Positions 46,855 through 54,462 of a stretch of 64,000 nucleotides of DNA are shown piece by piece. Made by a program: the position numbers and the translations under genes. The stretch comes from Streptomyces griseoloalbus (GTDB lineage: Bacteria; Actinomycetota; Actinomycetes; Streptomycetales; Streptomycetaceae). Below the pieces are notes generated by a model. That model had not been told where the DNA came from and ran no database searches. It saw only the letters and a list, made by a program, of their open reading frames with translations. Location: the NCBI GenBank assembly GCA_014650015.1, contig BMUD01000008.1, forward strand, positions 124,001 to 188,000, written 5' to 3'. The first letter of the stretch is position 1. Each line of letters begins with the position of its first letter.

Positions 46855-47487
46855 TCACAGGGGGGACGGTTCGGCGTGGCCGAAGACCGTCCAGAGGATT
46901 TCGGCGCCGGGCCGGCGGGCGACCCAGCTCAGGCCGTGGGCGCGGACGCCGGGCGCGTTGGTGACGGCGAGGTCGGCGCCTCCCGCCGCCAGGATCTCGG
47001 CGGCGTGCTGAGTGGAGTCGGCGTCGACCCAGTGGACCTCCCGCTCGCCGAGCGCGGCGGGCACGACCTCGGCGTAGATCCGCCGGACCTCCCACATGGC
47101 CGCCACACTGACCGGCCCGTGGCCCGCCGGCGGCGCGGTGTCCGAGACCGCCGCGATCCCGTACTCGGGGGTCGCCTGCGGGAAGAACGCCACCAGTCGC
47201 AGGTCGCGGTGCCAGTGGAACCGGGTCAGGCCCTGGTAGGCGCTCGGGACGAGCGCGTACTCGACCTTCCGGTCGACCAGCGCCGCCAGCACGTCGTCGA
47301 AGGTGTCGAACAGCCTGACGTGCAGACCGTGGCGCTCCACGAGCAGGCCCGCGGCGAGGTGGCTGGAGGTGCCGGACGGGCCGAGCGTCCCCAGGGTGCT
47401 GCCGGGCCGGCGGGACCAGCGCTCGGCCAGGCTGCTCCAGCGCGCGCCGTACTCGTCGGCGAGCCGCCGGGCGGTGTCAGCGCTCAT
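46855..47487 (-). CDS. BacA-like prephenate decarboxylase homologue (prephenate dehydratase fold)
   Basis: 210 residues. Two halves of the prephenate dehydratase fold are seen: TLGTLGPSGTSSHLAAGLL, then LFDTFDDVLAALVDRKVEYA followed by LVPSAYQGLTRFHWHRDLRL. These match best, from memory, BacA of bacilysin synthesis (cf. NTLGPEGTSSEYAA and VPHAYDGIKHFYMRPDLQL). Like BacA it lacks the TRF catalytic motif and ACT domain of true dehydratases. BacA, AerD and SalX decarboxylate prephenate without aromatisation and start cyclohexadienyl amino acids such as anticapsin. ATG at 47487 lies within the end of the PaaK-like gene (11-base overlap). With a chorismate mutase, SDR, ATP-grasp ligase and MFS nearby, a bacilysin-like logic is suggested. 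Confidence 0.75.
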   Translation of the reverse strand: MSADTARRLADEYGARWSSLAERWSRRPGSTLGTLGPSGTSSHLAAGLLVERHGLHVRLFDTFDDVLAALVDRKVEYALVPSAYQGLTRFHWHRDLRLVAFFPQATPEYGIAAVSDTAPPAGHGPVSVAAMWEVRRIYAEVVPAALGEREVHWVDADSTQHAAEILAAGGADLAVTNAPGVRAHGLSWVARRPGAEILWTVFGHAEPSPL

Positions 47488-48904
47488 AGCCACGGTTCGC
47501 CGCCATCTGCCGGGCGACCCGGGTCTCGTGGTCGGGTGCGGTGCGCCGGTCGACGATGCGGGCGGCCTTCCAGCTGACGAAGGCACCCGTGCTGACGATC
47601 GGGTCGAGGCCGTCGCTGAGCTCGGCCGTCACCGGCACGCCGAGGGCCTCGGCGGCCCGCTCGCGGACCTGTTCGGCGACCCCGGCCGGATCCTCGGCGA
47701 GGTCCTTGAGCAGTTCGAGGCGGACGGTGAGCCGGTCGCGCCCGTCGTCGTCCCGCTCGATGACGACCTGGTACCCGGCGGAGCCGGTCACGCCGCTCAG
47801 CACGGCCGTCTCGACCTGCCCCGCGGTGAACAGCCGGCCGCCCAGCTCCAGCCGGTCCAGGGTGCGGCCGACGATGCGTACGACGTCACCGGGCATCTCG
47901 CAGTCGCAGTCGGAGGGTTCGACGACGACGGCGTCACCGGTGCGGTAGCGCACCAGCGGCTTGACCCCGTCCACCAGCATGGTGACGGTCAGTTCGCCGC
48001 TGCCGTGCGGGCCGTGGGAGTCGCCGGTCTCGGGGTCCACGACCTCGACGAGGTAGTTCGTCTGGGACAGGTGCATCCGCTTGTTCCGGCAGGCCGTCGC
48101 GATGACGAACGCCTCCTGGGAGCCGTAGAGGATGTTGTAGACGTCGGCGCCCCACACGGACTCCAGGTTGCGGGCCAGCGCGGGCGTGCACATCTCGCCG
48201 GTCACGAAGAGCAGCTCGACCGCGAAGTCGCGGCGCAGGTCGTAGCCGTAGTGCTCGGCGGCCTTGGCCAGCGTCAGCGCCACCCCGGGCGTGCAGCAGA
48301 CGACCTCCAGCTGGAGGTCCTTCATCAGCTGGAGGGCCTTGGGGAAGCCGATCACGGGGGAGTACGGCCATATCTTGGCGTTCATCGAGCCGGTGTTGCG
48401 GGCGACGTCGCCGAGGGTGTCGCCGAAGGAGTGGACCTCGGTGGGGCCCATCAGCCCGATGCGCGGCCGGTGGTCGCCGAAGTGGTGCCGGAAGATCGAT
48501 GCCCAGGACTCGGTGACGTGGGCGTTGCTGGCGACGACCTCGCGGCCGTCGCGGGGGCAGGGGGTGGCGGGCCCGGTGGTGCCGGTGGTCTCGTAGAAGA
48601 AGACCGCGTCGGCCAGCGGGCGGCTGAGCATGTCGAGCATCTCGCTGCGCAGGTGCGCCTTGGTGGTGAACGGCAGGCGGGCCAGGGTCGCCGGGGTCAC
48701 GGCGTCCAGGTCCACTCCGCTCAGGTGCCGGGCGTAGAAGGGCGATCCGGCACGGACCTGGTCCAGTACCGTGCGCAGCTGGCGGGAGCGCCAGTCGTCG
48801 AGTTCCTGCCGGGTGAGGGTGCGGGCGTAGAAGGCCTGGTGGAGGGCGAGGTAGCGAGTGGTGAACTCGGCTGCGGGGCCCTGAGTGGGCAGCCACATGG
48901 GCAT
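47477..48904 (-). CDS. PaaK-like adenylate-forming enzyme
   Basis: 475 residues of the phenylacetate-CoA ligase-like branch of the ANL superfamily. Motifs: FYETTGTTGPATPCPRD (ATP loop), YNILYGSQEAFVIATAC, and VRYRTGDAVVVEPSDCDCEM with the hinge region beyond, then IVGRTLDRLELGGRLFTAGQ. It activates a carboxylate as adenylate, perhaps to CoA or to an amine. An aryl acid such as anthranilate, made by the TrpE/TrpG pair of the same operon, is a possible substrate. ATG at 48904 follows AGAGAGGA. No carrier-protein gene is seen in the window, so CoA or direct amide formation is more likely than thiolation. Confidence 0.88.
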   Translation of the reverse strand: MPMWLPTQGPAAEFTTRYLALHQAFYARTLTRQELDDWRSRQLRTVLDQVRAGSPFYARHLSGVDLDAVTPATLARLPFTTKAHLRSEMLDMLSRPLADAVFFYETTGTTGPATPCPRDGREVVASNAHVTESWASIFRHHFGDHRPRIGLMGPTEVHSFGDTLGDVARNTGSMNAKIWPYSPVIGFPKALQLMKDLQLEVVCCTPGVALTLAKAAEHYGYDLRRDFAVELLFVTGEMCTPALARNLESVWGADVYNILYGSQEAFVIATACRNKRMHLSQTNYLVEVVDPETGDSHGPHGSGELTVTMLVDGVKPLVRYRTGDAVVVEPSDCDCEMPGDVVRIVGRTLDRLELGGRLFTAGQVETAVLSGVTGSAGYQVVIERDDDGRDRLTVRLELLKDLAEDPAGVAEQVRERAAEALGVPVTAELSDGLDPIVSTGAFVSWKAARIVDRRTAPDHETRVARQMAANRGYER

Positions 48905-49184
48905 GGGTCCTCTCTGTCGCTGTGCGCGCGTGCCGTGGAGGCGGGTGGCCGGGGCGGGTGCGGGGCCGCGCGACGGCGGCCCGTGGCCGCGTGCGTGCCC
49001 TGCTCCGTCGGAGGGCGTCCCGGCGGACGGCTCGACGCGATCGGTGGTGGCTCGGTGGGATGCCGGGCGCGGGCGCGCCGGACGGGTGGTGCGGGCGGTG
49101 CGGGTGGGCGCGAGGGCGTGAGGGCGCACGGAGCGCCGCGGTCGGGGACCGCGGGCCCTGCGCCGTGCGCTCAGCGGTGAGCGC
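48905..49184. other. Non-coding gap within the biosynthetic operon
   Basis: 280 bases between the SDR and PaaK-like genes with no convincing gene in either strand. At its right edge, overlapping the SDR stop, tgcgct...agcgca sequences around 49166-49192 can form a small hairpin. A second internal promoter for the lower operon may lie here, but none is obvious. Confidence 0.5.
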
Positions 49185-49904
49185 TCAGCGCAGCCCGCCG
49201 TTGACGTCCAGGACGCTCGCGGTGATGTAGTCGGCGCCCGCTCCGGTCAGATAGCGGATCGCGGAGGCCACCTCGCCGGCCGCGCCGAATCTGCCCAGTG
49301 GGATGCGTTCGCGGTACTCCGCGGCGCGCCGCCCGGGGATGCGGGCGGCCATCGGGGTGTCGATCAGCCCGGGCGCCACGGCGTTGACGCGGATGCCGTG
49401 GGGCGCCAGCGACCGGCCGAGGCTCAGCGTCAGCGCGATCACGGCGCCCTTGGACGCTCCGTACGCGGTGTCGGGGCTGCCGGACTGGCCGCTGATGGAG
49501 GCGACGTTGACCACGCTGCCGGGACGGCCGGCCGCGATCAGCGCGCGGGCCAGCGCCTGCGTGGCGAAGAAGGCGGCGCCCACGTTGACGTCGAGGACGC
49601 GCCGGTAGTCCTGCGGCGTGTAGTCCAGGAAGTCCCTGGCCTCGTAGACACCGGCGTTGTTCACCAGCGTCCCGGGCAGGCCGTGCTCCTCCTCGATCCG
49701 CCGGAACAGCGCGGTGACCGCCCCGGGGTCACCGAGGTCGGCGACGAGCGCCGCATGGGCCGTCGGGTCGGCCCCGGCGGTCCGGTCCACGGACACCACC
49801 CGGTGACCCGCGTCGGCCAGCGCGGCCGTGACCGCGCGTCCTATCCCTCCCGCACCGCCGGTGACGACTGCCACCGACGGTGGTGTTCCTCTGGTCGCGC
49901 TCAC
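49185..49904 (-). CDS. Short-chain dehydrogenase/reductase
   Basis: 239-residue classical SDR: VVTGGAGGIGRAVTAAL (NAD(P) loop), LVNNAGVYEA, the catalytic set Ser (SISGQSGSPDTAYGASK) with Tyr and Lys, and APGLIDTPMAARI. It oxidises or reduces an alcohol/ketone, comparable to BacC/BacG or to EntA-like dehydrogenases in chorismate pathways. Asp after beta-2 (VVSVDRTAG) suggests NAD preference. GTG at 49904 follows GGGGGGAC. It lies 43 bases after trpG. Confidence 0.9.
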   Translation of the reverse strand: MSATRGTPPSVAVVTGGAGGIGRAVTAALADAGHRVVSVDRTAGADPTAHAALVADLGDPGAVTALFRRIEEEHGLPGTLVNNAGVYEARDFLDYTPQDYRRVLDVNVGAAFFATQALARALIAAGRPGSVVNVASISGQSGSPDTAYGASKGAVIALTLSLGRSLAPHGIRVNAVAPGLIDTPMAARIPGRRAAEYRERIPLGRFGAAGEVASAIRYLTGAGADYITASVLDVNGGLR

Positions 49905-49947
49905 TTTCGTGTCCCCCCGTGGATACTGCGGTGTGCCGTGCGGGCGG

Positions 49948-50532
49948 TCAGTGGACCGCCGTGGTGCGTGCCCCTTCCAGGAAGTTGGCGAAGAGCCGGA
50001 GCCCGTCCTCGGTCATCACGCTCTCGGGATGGAACTGCACCCCTTCGACCGGCAGGGTGCGGTGCCGCAGCCCCATGACGTAGCCGTCGTCGAGCGAGGT
50101 CGCCGAGACCCGCAGGTCGGCGGGCGGCGGGTCGGTGACGATCAGCGAGTGGTAGCGGGTCACGGTCAGCGGTGCCGCCACCCCGGTGAAGACCCCTTCC
50201 CCGTCGTGCGTCACTGGGCTGGTCTTGCCGTGCATCAGGTGCTGCGCGACGGCGATCCTCCCGCCGTAGGCCAGGCCGATCGCCTGGTGGCCCAGGCACA
50301 CACCGAGCAGGGGCACCCGGCCCGCGAAGGCGTGCACCAGCTCCACGTGCCCGGAGTCGGCCGGATGGCCGGGGCCCGGGCCGAGCACCACGGCGTCGGG
50401 TCCGGCCGCCCGGAGCTCCTCGACCGAGCGGGTCCGTGAACGGACCACCTCGGTCCGCGCGCCGAGCATCAGCAGATACTGGTCGATGATGTGGCTGAAG
50501 CTGTCGTAGGCGTCGACGAGCAGGACTTTCAC
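49948..50532 (-). CDS. trpG: Anthranilate synthase component II (glutamine amidotransferase)
   Basis: 194-residue class I glutamine amidotransferase. Nucleophile Cys79 is in LLGVCLGHQAIG, and the His-Glu pair is in VEGVQFHPESVM. It opens with the usual KVLLVDAYDSFSHIIDQYL and supplies ammonia to the TrpE partner encoded upstream (ATGA overlap). Its position in a secondary cluster next to a BacA-like gene suggests a pathway-dedicated copy, not the housekeeping trp gene. Confidence 0.92.
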   Translation of the reverse strand: MKVLLVDAYDSFSHIIDQYLLMLGARTEVVRSRTRSVEELRAAGPDAVVLGPGPGHPADSGHVELVHAFAGRVPLLGVCLGHQAIGLAYGGRIAVAQHLMHGKTSPVTHDGEGVFTGVAAPLTVTRYHSLIVTDPPPADLRVSATSLDDGYVMGLRHRTLPVEGVQFHPESVMTEDGLRLFANFLEGARTTAVH

Positions 50533-52073
50533 GGCAGCAGTTCCTCACCGGTCAACGCCCAGTAGGTGGCGCTCATCTTGGCCAGGGTCTCCCGCCACTC
50601 ACCGGCGGGCGTGGAGTCGGCGACGACACCGGCCGACGCCTGGGTGGAGTAGCGCCGGCCGTCGTGCACGGCCGTACGGATGCACAGGGCGAGCATCGTG
50701 AAGCCGCGCACGTCGACGACGCCGAGCGCTCCGGCGTAGATGCCCCGGGAGTCGTCCTCGATCTCGTTGATGATCTCCATGGCGCGCAGCTTGGGCGCGC
50801 CGGTCATGGTGCCCGCGGGGAAGGTGGCGCAGACGGCCGACCAGACGTCCGTGGCACCGGTGATCCGCCCGGTCACGGTCGACACCAGGTGATGGACGTA
50901 GGCGAACGGCTCGACCTCCATCATCGAGGTGACGTCGAGCGTGCCGGGCACGCAGACCCGTCCGATGTCGTTGCGGCACAGGTCGACGAGCATGACGTGC
51001 TCGGCCTGCTCCTTGACGCTGGCGCGCAGTCCGGCGACACGCCGGGCGTCCTCGGCCGGGTCGGCGGCGCGCGGCGCCGTTCCCGCGATCGGGCGCATGG
51101 AGAGGGTGTCGTCCTCGATCCGGATGAACAGCTCGGGGCTCGCCCCGATCACGGTGCGGCCGGCCCACGGCACCAGGTACATGTACGGGGAGGGGTTGCG
51201 GTGGCGCAGCCGGCGGTAGACCTGGTCGGGTGTCAGCTCGGTCTCGACGTCGATGCGGTGACCGATCTGGATCTGGTAGCTGTCGCCGACCCGGATGTGA
51301 CGCAGGCAGCGGTCGACCCGCTTGGCGAAGGTCTCCTCGTCCACGGAGTCGCGCACGGACCGCGGTGCCGGTGCCGCCGGTACGTCCGCGTCGTCGGCGG
51401 GGGCGGTCGCGGCCTCGGCGAGGACGTCCGCCAGGGGCCGGCCGGTGTCCTGCGGCCAGGCGGCGGCCCGCGCGGTGAGGTGCCGTACCGTGCCGGCGGG
51501 CACGTCGTACCAGAGGGTCTCCCGGAACAGGGCGAGGGTGCAGCGCGGCAGGCCGGCCTCGTCCTGGCTCTGCGGCAACCGCTCCATGGTCCACGCGGCC
51601 TCGTAGGACAGCGTGGTGAGGAAACCGAAGGCGAAGGTGTCGGCGGGTACGTCGGTGTCCACGTCGAAGGCGCCCTGCATCCGGCGCAGGAGCTGCCAGA
51701 CCTCATCCGGTCCGGCCACGTCCCACACCCGGGCACCGGACCCGTCGGCCGCCGGGCGGCCCGGGCCGGCCGCCAGGGCGTCGGCGAGGGCGTCGGCGAG
51801 GTCCGGACCGGCGGTGAGCTCCACGCGGTCGGCGTGGACGCGCAGTTCGGCCAGCAGGCCCCAGCCGACGGCGGCCGAGAGCCGGTCCTGTGCCGGCCCG
51901 TCCAGGCTCTCCAGCAGGTACACGTCGCCCTGCGGGCGGGTGCGGGACAGTGCCTCGTAGACGCGCAGGGGGTTGCTGGGACCGTGGTCCGCCGACTCCA
52001 CCCGGACCCGGAGGCGCCCGGCGCGCCGGGGTTCCCCCCGCCCGGTCGTACTCGGTACTGACAACAAGGACAC
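50529..52073 (-). CDS. trpE: Anthranilate synthase component I (TrpE-type)
   Basis: 514 residues from GTG 52073, chosen for GGGGGAAAGG upstream. An in-frame ATG at 52121 would add 16 residues but has AGGA only a few bases away. The chorismate-binding domain shows SYQIQIGHRID, SPYMYLVPWAG, and MRPIAGTAPR. PIAGT (Ala, not Lys) marks the anthranilate/ADIC synthase branch and excludes aminodeoxychorismate synthase. FPAGTMTGAPKLRAMEII completes the active site. With TrpG it makes anthranilate, or 2-amino-2-deoxyisochorismate if lyase activity is absent. First gene of the 11-kb leftward cluster. Confidence 0.92.
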   Translation of the reverse strand: MSLLSVPSTTGRGEPRRAGRLRVRVESADHGPSNPLRVYEALSRTRPQGDVYLLESLDGPAQDRLSAAVGWGLLAELRVHADRVELTAGPDLADALADALAAGPGRPAADGSGARVWDVAGPDEVWQLLRRMQGAFDVDTDVPADTFAFGFLTTLSYEAAWTMERLPQSQDEAGLPRCTLALFRETLWYDVPAGTVRHLTARAAAWPQDTGRPLADVLAEAATAPADDADVPAAPAPRSVRDSVDEETFAKRVDRCLRHIRVGDSYQIQIGHRIDVETELTPDQVYRRLRHRNPSPYMYLVPWAGRTVIGASPELFIRIEDDTLSMRPIAGTAPRAADPAEDARRVAGLRASVKEQAEHVMLVDLCRNDIGRVCVPGTLDVTSMMEVEPFAYVHHLVSTVTGRITGATDVWSAVCATFPAGTMTGAPKLRAMEIINEIEDDSRGIYAGALGVVDVRGFTMLALCIRTAVHDGRRYSTQASAGVVADSTPAGEWRETLAKMSATYWALTGEELLP

Positions 52074-52121
52074 CGAATGAGCCTTTCCCCCTGCGTCCGC
52101 CGTGACTGCGGCGGGCGACAT

Positions 52122-52338
52122 TTCCTACGAGGGACTTCACCAAACCGGACACGTCACGGTCCATACCACTTGGGTGGCTGGGGAGGGGACCATTCTTGAC
52201 ATATGAGGATGAAGTAAAAGATCCGTAAAAAGCGGAGGGATCGCCGTAAGAGAGGCGTCAATAGTGGTCGATCTCGGTCACGGAGGTGTTCTCCTCGAAC
52301 CCACCCGTTTCCACCGCACCGCGTCCCAGGAGCTCACG
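52122..52338. promoter_or_regulatory. AT-rich promoter region of the trpE cluster
   Basis: The least GC-rich stretch of the neighbourhood (52185-52260). On the minus strand TTTACG and TCATAT with 17 bases between them (about 52231-52203) could be a promoter firing towards trpE. A plus-strand TTGACA at 52196-52201 is also present but has no good -10. A small palindrome, CCAC-ttgg-GTGG, lies near 52165-52176. Confidence 0.35.
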
Positions 52339-52448
52339 ATGGCCGACCTGGCCTTCGTCGCACCGCGGTCCTCGCGGTGGTGGCTCTCGTCGCCGTCAGG
52401 GCCGGCCGGCCCGGCGCGACCGACGCCGAGGTGCGCCCGGCCGCCTGA
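52339..52448 (+). pseudogene. Frameshifted small membrane peptide remnant
   Basis: ATG at 52339 has a good AGGAG six bases upstream and codes for MADLAFVA. The frame then degenerates, while the next frame continues a hydrophobic segment, TAVLAVVALVAVRAGRPG, to a TGA at 52446-52448. The 110-base span is one base short of a multiple of three. This looks like a ~37-residue single-helix membrane peptide (KdpF-like in size) broken by a one-base deletion. Real decay or a sequencing error cannot be told apart. Confidence 0.4.
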
Positions 52449-52628
52449 CCGGCGCGGGGCGATGGGAGCGCACCGCGGCTCCCGGCCGGCCGGTCCGTGC
52501 CGGAGTGGGTGGCGTGGCGCTGTCCGGCGGTGAGCGGCGGCGGATCCGGGTGGGCGCGACGGCACCCGCGGGCGCCGGGCCGTGCGCGCCGCCCCCGGGC
52601 CACCCCGGTGCGGCGCCGGGAGTGCCGC
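52449..52628. other. Non-coding gap before deoR-type gene 3' end
   Basis: 180 bases with no supported gene or clear terminator hairpin. Confidence 0.4.
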
Positions 52629-53432
52629 TCAGGCCCGACTCGGTGGTGCCGGCTCCTCCACCGGCTCCGCCAGCACCACCCGCGTACCGCGCTCGGTGAA
52701 CGCCGCCACCTCGGCGTCCGTCGCCGAGGTGTCCGTGACCAGCGTCCAGCCGGGCGGCAGCGTCGCCCACGCGTGGAAGGGGGCCCGGCCCAGTTTCGCC
52801 GCGTGGGCCAGGACGTAGACGTGGGCGGCCCGGCGGGCCATCAGCTCCTTGAGGCGGGTCTGGCGCAGATCCGCCTCGCAGATCCCGCCGTCCGCCGTCA
52901 CCCCGTCCGCGGACAGGAAGACCCGGTCGAACGTCATCCGTTCCAGCGCCGCCTCCGTCAGCGGGCCGACGAAGGCCTGGCTGAGCGGGCGCAACGTCCC
53001 GCCGAGGCACTCCACATGCACGGCTTCGACGTCCGCCAGCTCGTGCAGCGCGGTCAGCCCCGTCGTGGCGACCGTGAGGTCCTGCGCCGTGCGCAGCTCG
53101 TGCGCCAGCGCCCCGACCGTCGACCCGGCGTCCAGCAGCACGGTCTCGCCCGGCTGGACCTGCGCCGCCGCCCACCGGGCGATCGCCCGCTTGTGCGCGT
53201 ACGCCTCCGTGGTGCGCTGACGCAGCGACGCCTCCGGGTGCGCGGTCAGCGCCATCGCCCCGCCGTAGGTGCGGGCGAGCCGGCCGTCGGCGGTGAGCCG
53301 GGCGAGGTCGCGGCGGATGGTGGAGGCTGTCACGCCGAAGTGCCGTGACAGCTCCTCGACACTGGCCAGGCCGGTGGTGGTGGCGAGTCTCAGGATCTCC
53401 TCGCGCCGAGCCTGGGATCCGTTGGGCGGCAT
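52629..53432 (-). CDS. DeoR/GlpR-family transcriptional regulator
   Basis: 267 residues. The N-terminal helix-turn-helix (about 20-45: VEELSRHFGVTASTIRRDL) is typical of DeoR repressors and is followed by the sugar-phosphate isomerase-like sensor domain (ETVLLDAGSTVGALAHEL, DRVFLSADGVTADGGICEAD). ATG at 53432 follows AAGGA; a TTG codon just upstream is less likely. It lies 25 bases after pdxA2 in one operon. It probably senses a phosphorylated sugar acid made by the adjacent kinase and binds in the 55911-56089 region. Confidence 0.92.
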   Translation of the reverse strand: MPPNGSQARREEILRLATTTGLASVEELSRHFGVTASTIRRDLARLTADGRLARTYGGAMALTAHPEASLRQRTTEAYAHKRAIARWAAAQVQPGETVLLDAGSTVGALAHELRTAQDLTVATTGLTALHELADVEAVHVECLGGTLRPLSQAFVGPLTEAALERMTFDRVFLSADGVTADGGICEADLRQTRLKELMARRAAHVYVLAHAAKLGRAPFHAWATLPPGWTLVTDTSATDAEVAAFTERGTRVVLAEPVEEPAPPSRA

Positions 53433-53457
53433 CAAGTGTCCTTCGCGGTACGTCGGT

Positions 53458-54462
53458 TCAGCGGGCGGTGGACATCTCGGCGGCCTGCCGCAGCGCCTCG
53501 ATCATGCTACCGGCCTCGGCCTTGCCGGTACCGGCGATGTCGAAAGCGGTGCCGTGGTCGACGGAGGTGCGGATCACGGGGAGGCCGACGGTGAGGTTGA
53601 CGCCCGCCTCGATGCCGAGCACCTTGACGGGGCCGTGGCCCTGGTCGTGGTACATCGCCACGATGAGGTCGTAGTCGCCCCGGGAGGCCAGGAAGAAGGC
53701 CGTGTCGGCGGGGAGCGGGCCGCGGGCGTCGATGCCGTCGCGGCGCACCCTCTCCAGCGCCGGGACGATCTTCTCCTCCTCCTCGCCGTACCCGAACAGG
53801 CCGTTCTCGCCCGCGTGCGGGTTGATGCCGCAGACGCCGATGACCGGTTCGGCCACCCCCGCCCGGACCATGGCCTCGTGGCCGCGGCGCACGGTCCGCT
53901 CGACCAGGCCGGGCTCGATCCGGTTGACGGCGTCGATGAGACCGATGTGCGTGGTCACGTGGATGACCTTCACCTTCTCGGTGGACAGCATCATCGACAC
54001 CTCCTCGACCCCGGTGAAGTGGGCGAGCAGTTCGGTGTGGCCGGGGAAGACATGTCCGGCGGCGTGCAGCGCCTCCTTGTTGAGGGGCGCGGTGCAGATG
54101 CCGTCGATCTCGCCGGCGAGGGCCAGTCGGGCGGCCAGCTTGATGTACTCGTAGGCGGCGTTGCCGGCTTCGGCGGACAGCACACCCCAGGGCAGGCCGT
54201 CGGGCAGCAGTCCGAGGTCGATGACGTTGATCCGGCCCGGTACGGACTCGGCCGCCGCCGGGGCCGGCACGGTCACGATCTCGCAGTCGGTCCCGAGGAT
54301 CCGGGCCGCTTCCCGCAGCCGTGCGGCGTCACCGATCACCACCGGCCGGCAGCGGCCGAGGGTCGCGGCGTCCAGCATCGCGGGAACGATCACCTCGGGC
54401 CCGATACCGGCGCCGTCGCCCATGGTGACACCGATGAGGGGGAGGGGCTGCTGCGCGTTCAC
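53458..54462 (-). CDS. pdxA2: PdxA2-like 4-phospho-D-threonate/erythronate dehydrogenase
   Basis: 334 residues of the PdxA family: IGVTMGDGAGIGPEV (N-terminus), FPGHTELLAH and MYHDQGHGPVKV (metal His), and TSVDHGTAFDIAGTGKA. True PdxA acts in vitamin B6 synthesis. PdxA2 members paired with DUF1537 kinases oxidise 4-phospho-D-threonate or -erythronate, giving dihydroxyacetone phosphate after decarboxylation. The pairing here (GTGA overlap with the kinase gene) and the DeoR neighbour favour the catabolic role. GTG at 54462 follows AAGGAG. Confidence 0.9.
   Translation of the reverse strand: MNAQQPLPLIGVTMGDGAGIGPEVIVPAMLDAATLGRCRPVVIGDAARLREAARILGTDCEIVTVPAPAAAESVPGRINVIDLGLLPDGLPWGVLSAEAGNAAYEYIKLAARLALAGEIDGICTAPLNKEALHAAGHVFPGHTELLAHFTGVEEVSMMLSTEKVKVIHVTTHIGLIDAVNRIEPGLVERTVRRGHEAMVRAGVAEPVIGVCGINPHAGENGLFGYGEEEEKIVPALERVRRDGIDARGPLPADTAFFLASRGDYDLIVAMYHDQGHGPVKVLGIEAGVNLTVGLPVIRTSVDHGTAFDIAGTGKAEAGSMIEALRQAAEMSTAR

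Noticed and set aside
46855..47487. Ordinary prephenate dehydratase (PheA)
   Set aside because: No TRF motif, no ACT domain, and short length; BacA-like features fit better.
50529..52073. Aminodeoxychorismate synthase (folate/PABA route)
   Set aside because: The active-site motif is PIAGT, with Ala where PabB has the Lys of PIKGT.
53458..54462. Pyridoxal phosphate biosynthesis PdxA
   Set aside because: Pairing with a DUF1537 kinase and a DeoR regulator is the mark of PdxA2-type sugar-acid catabolism.
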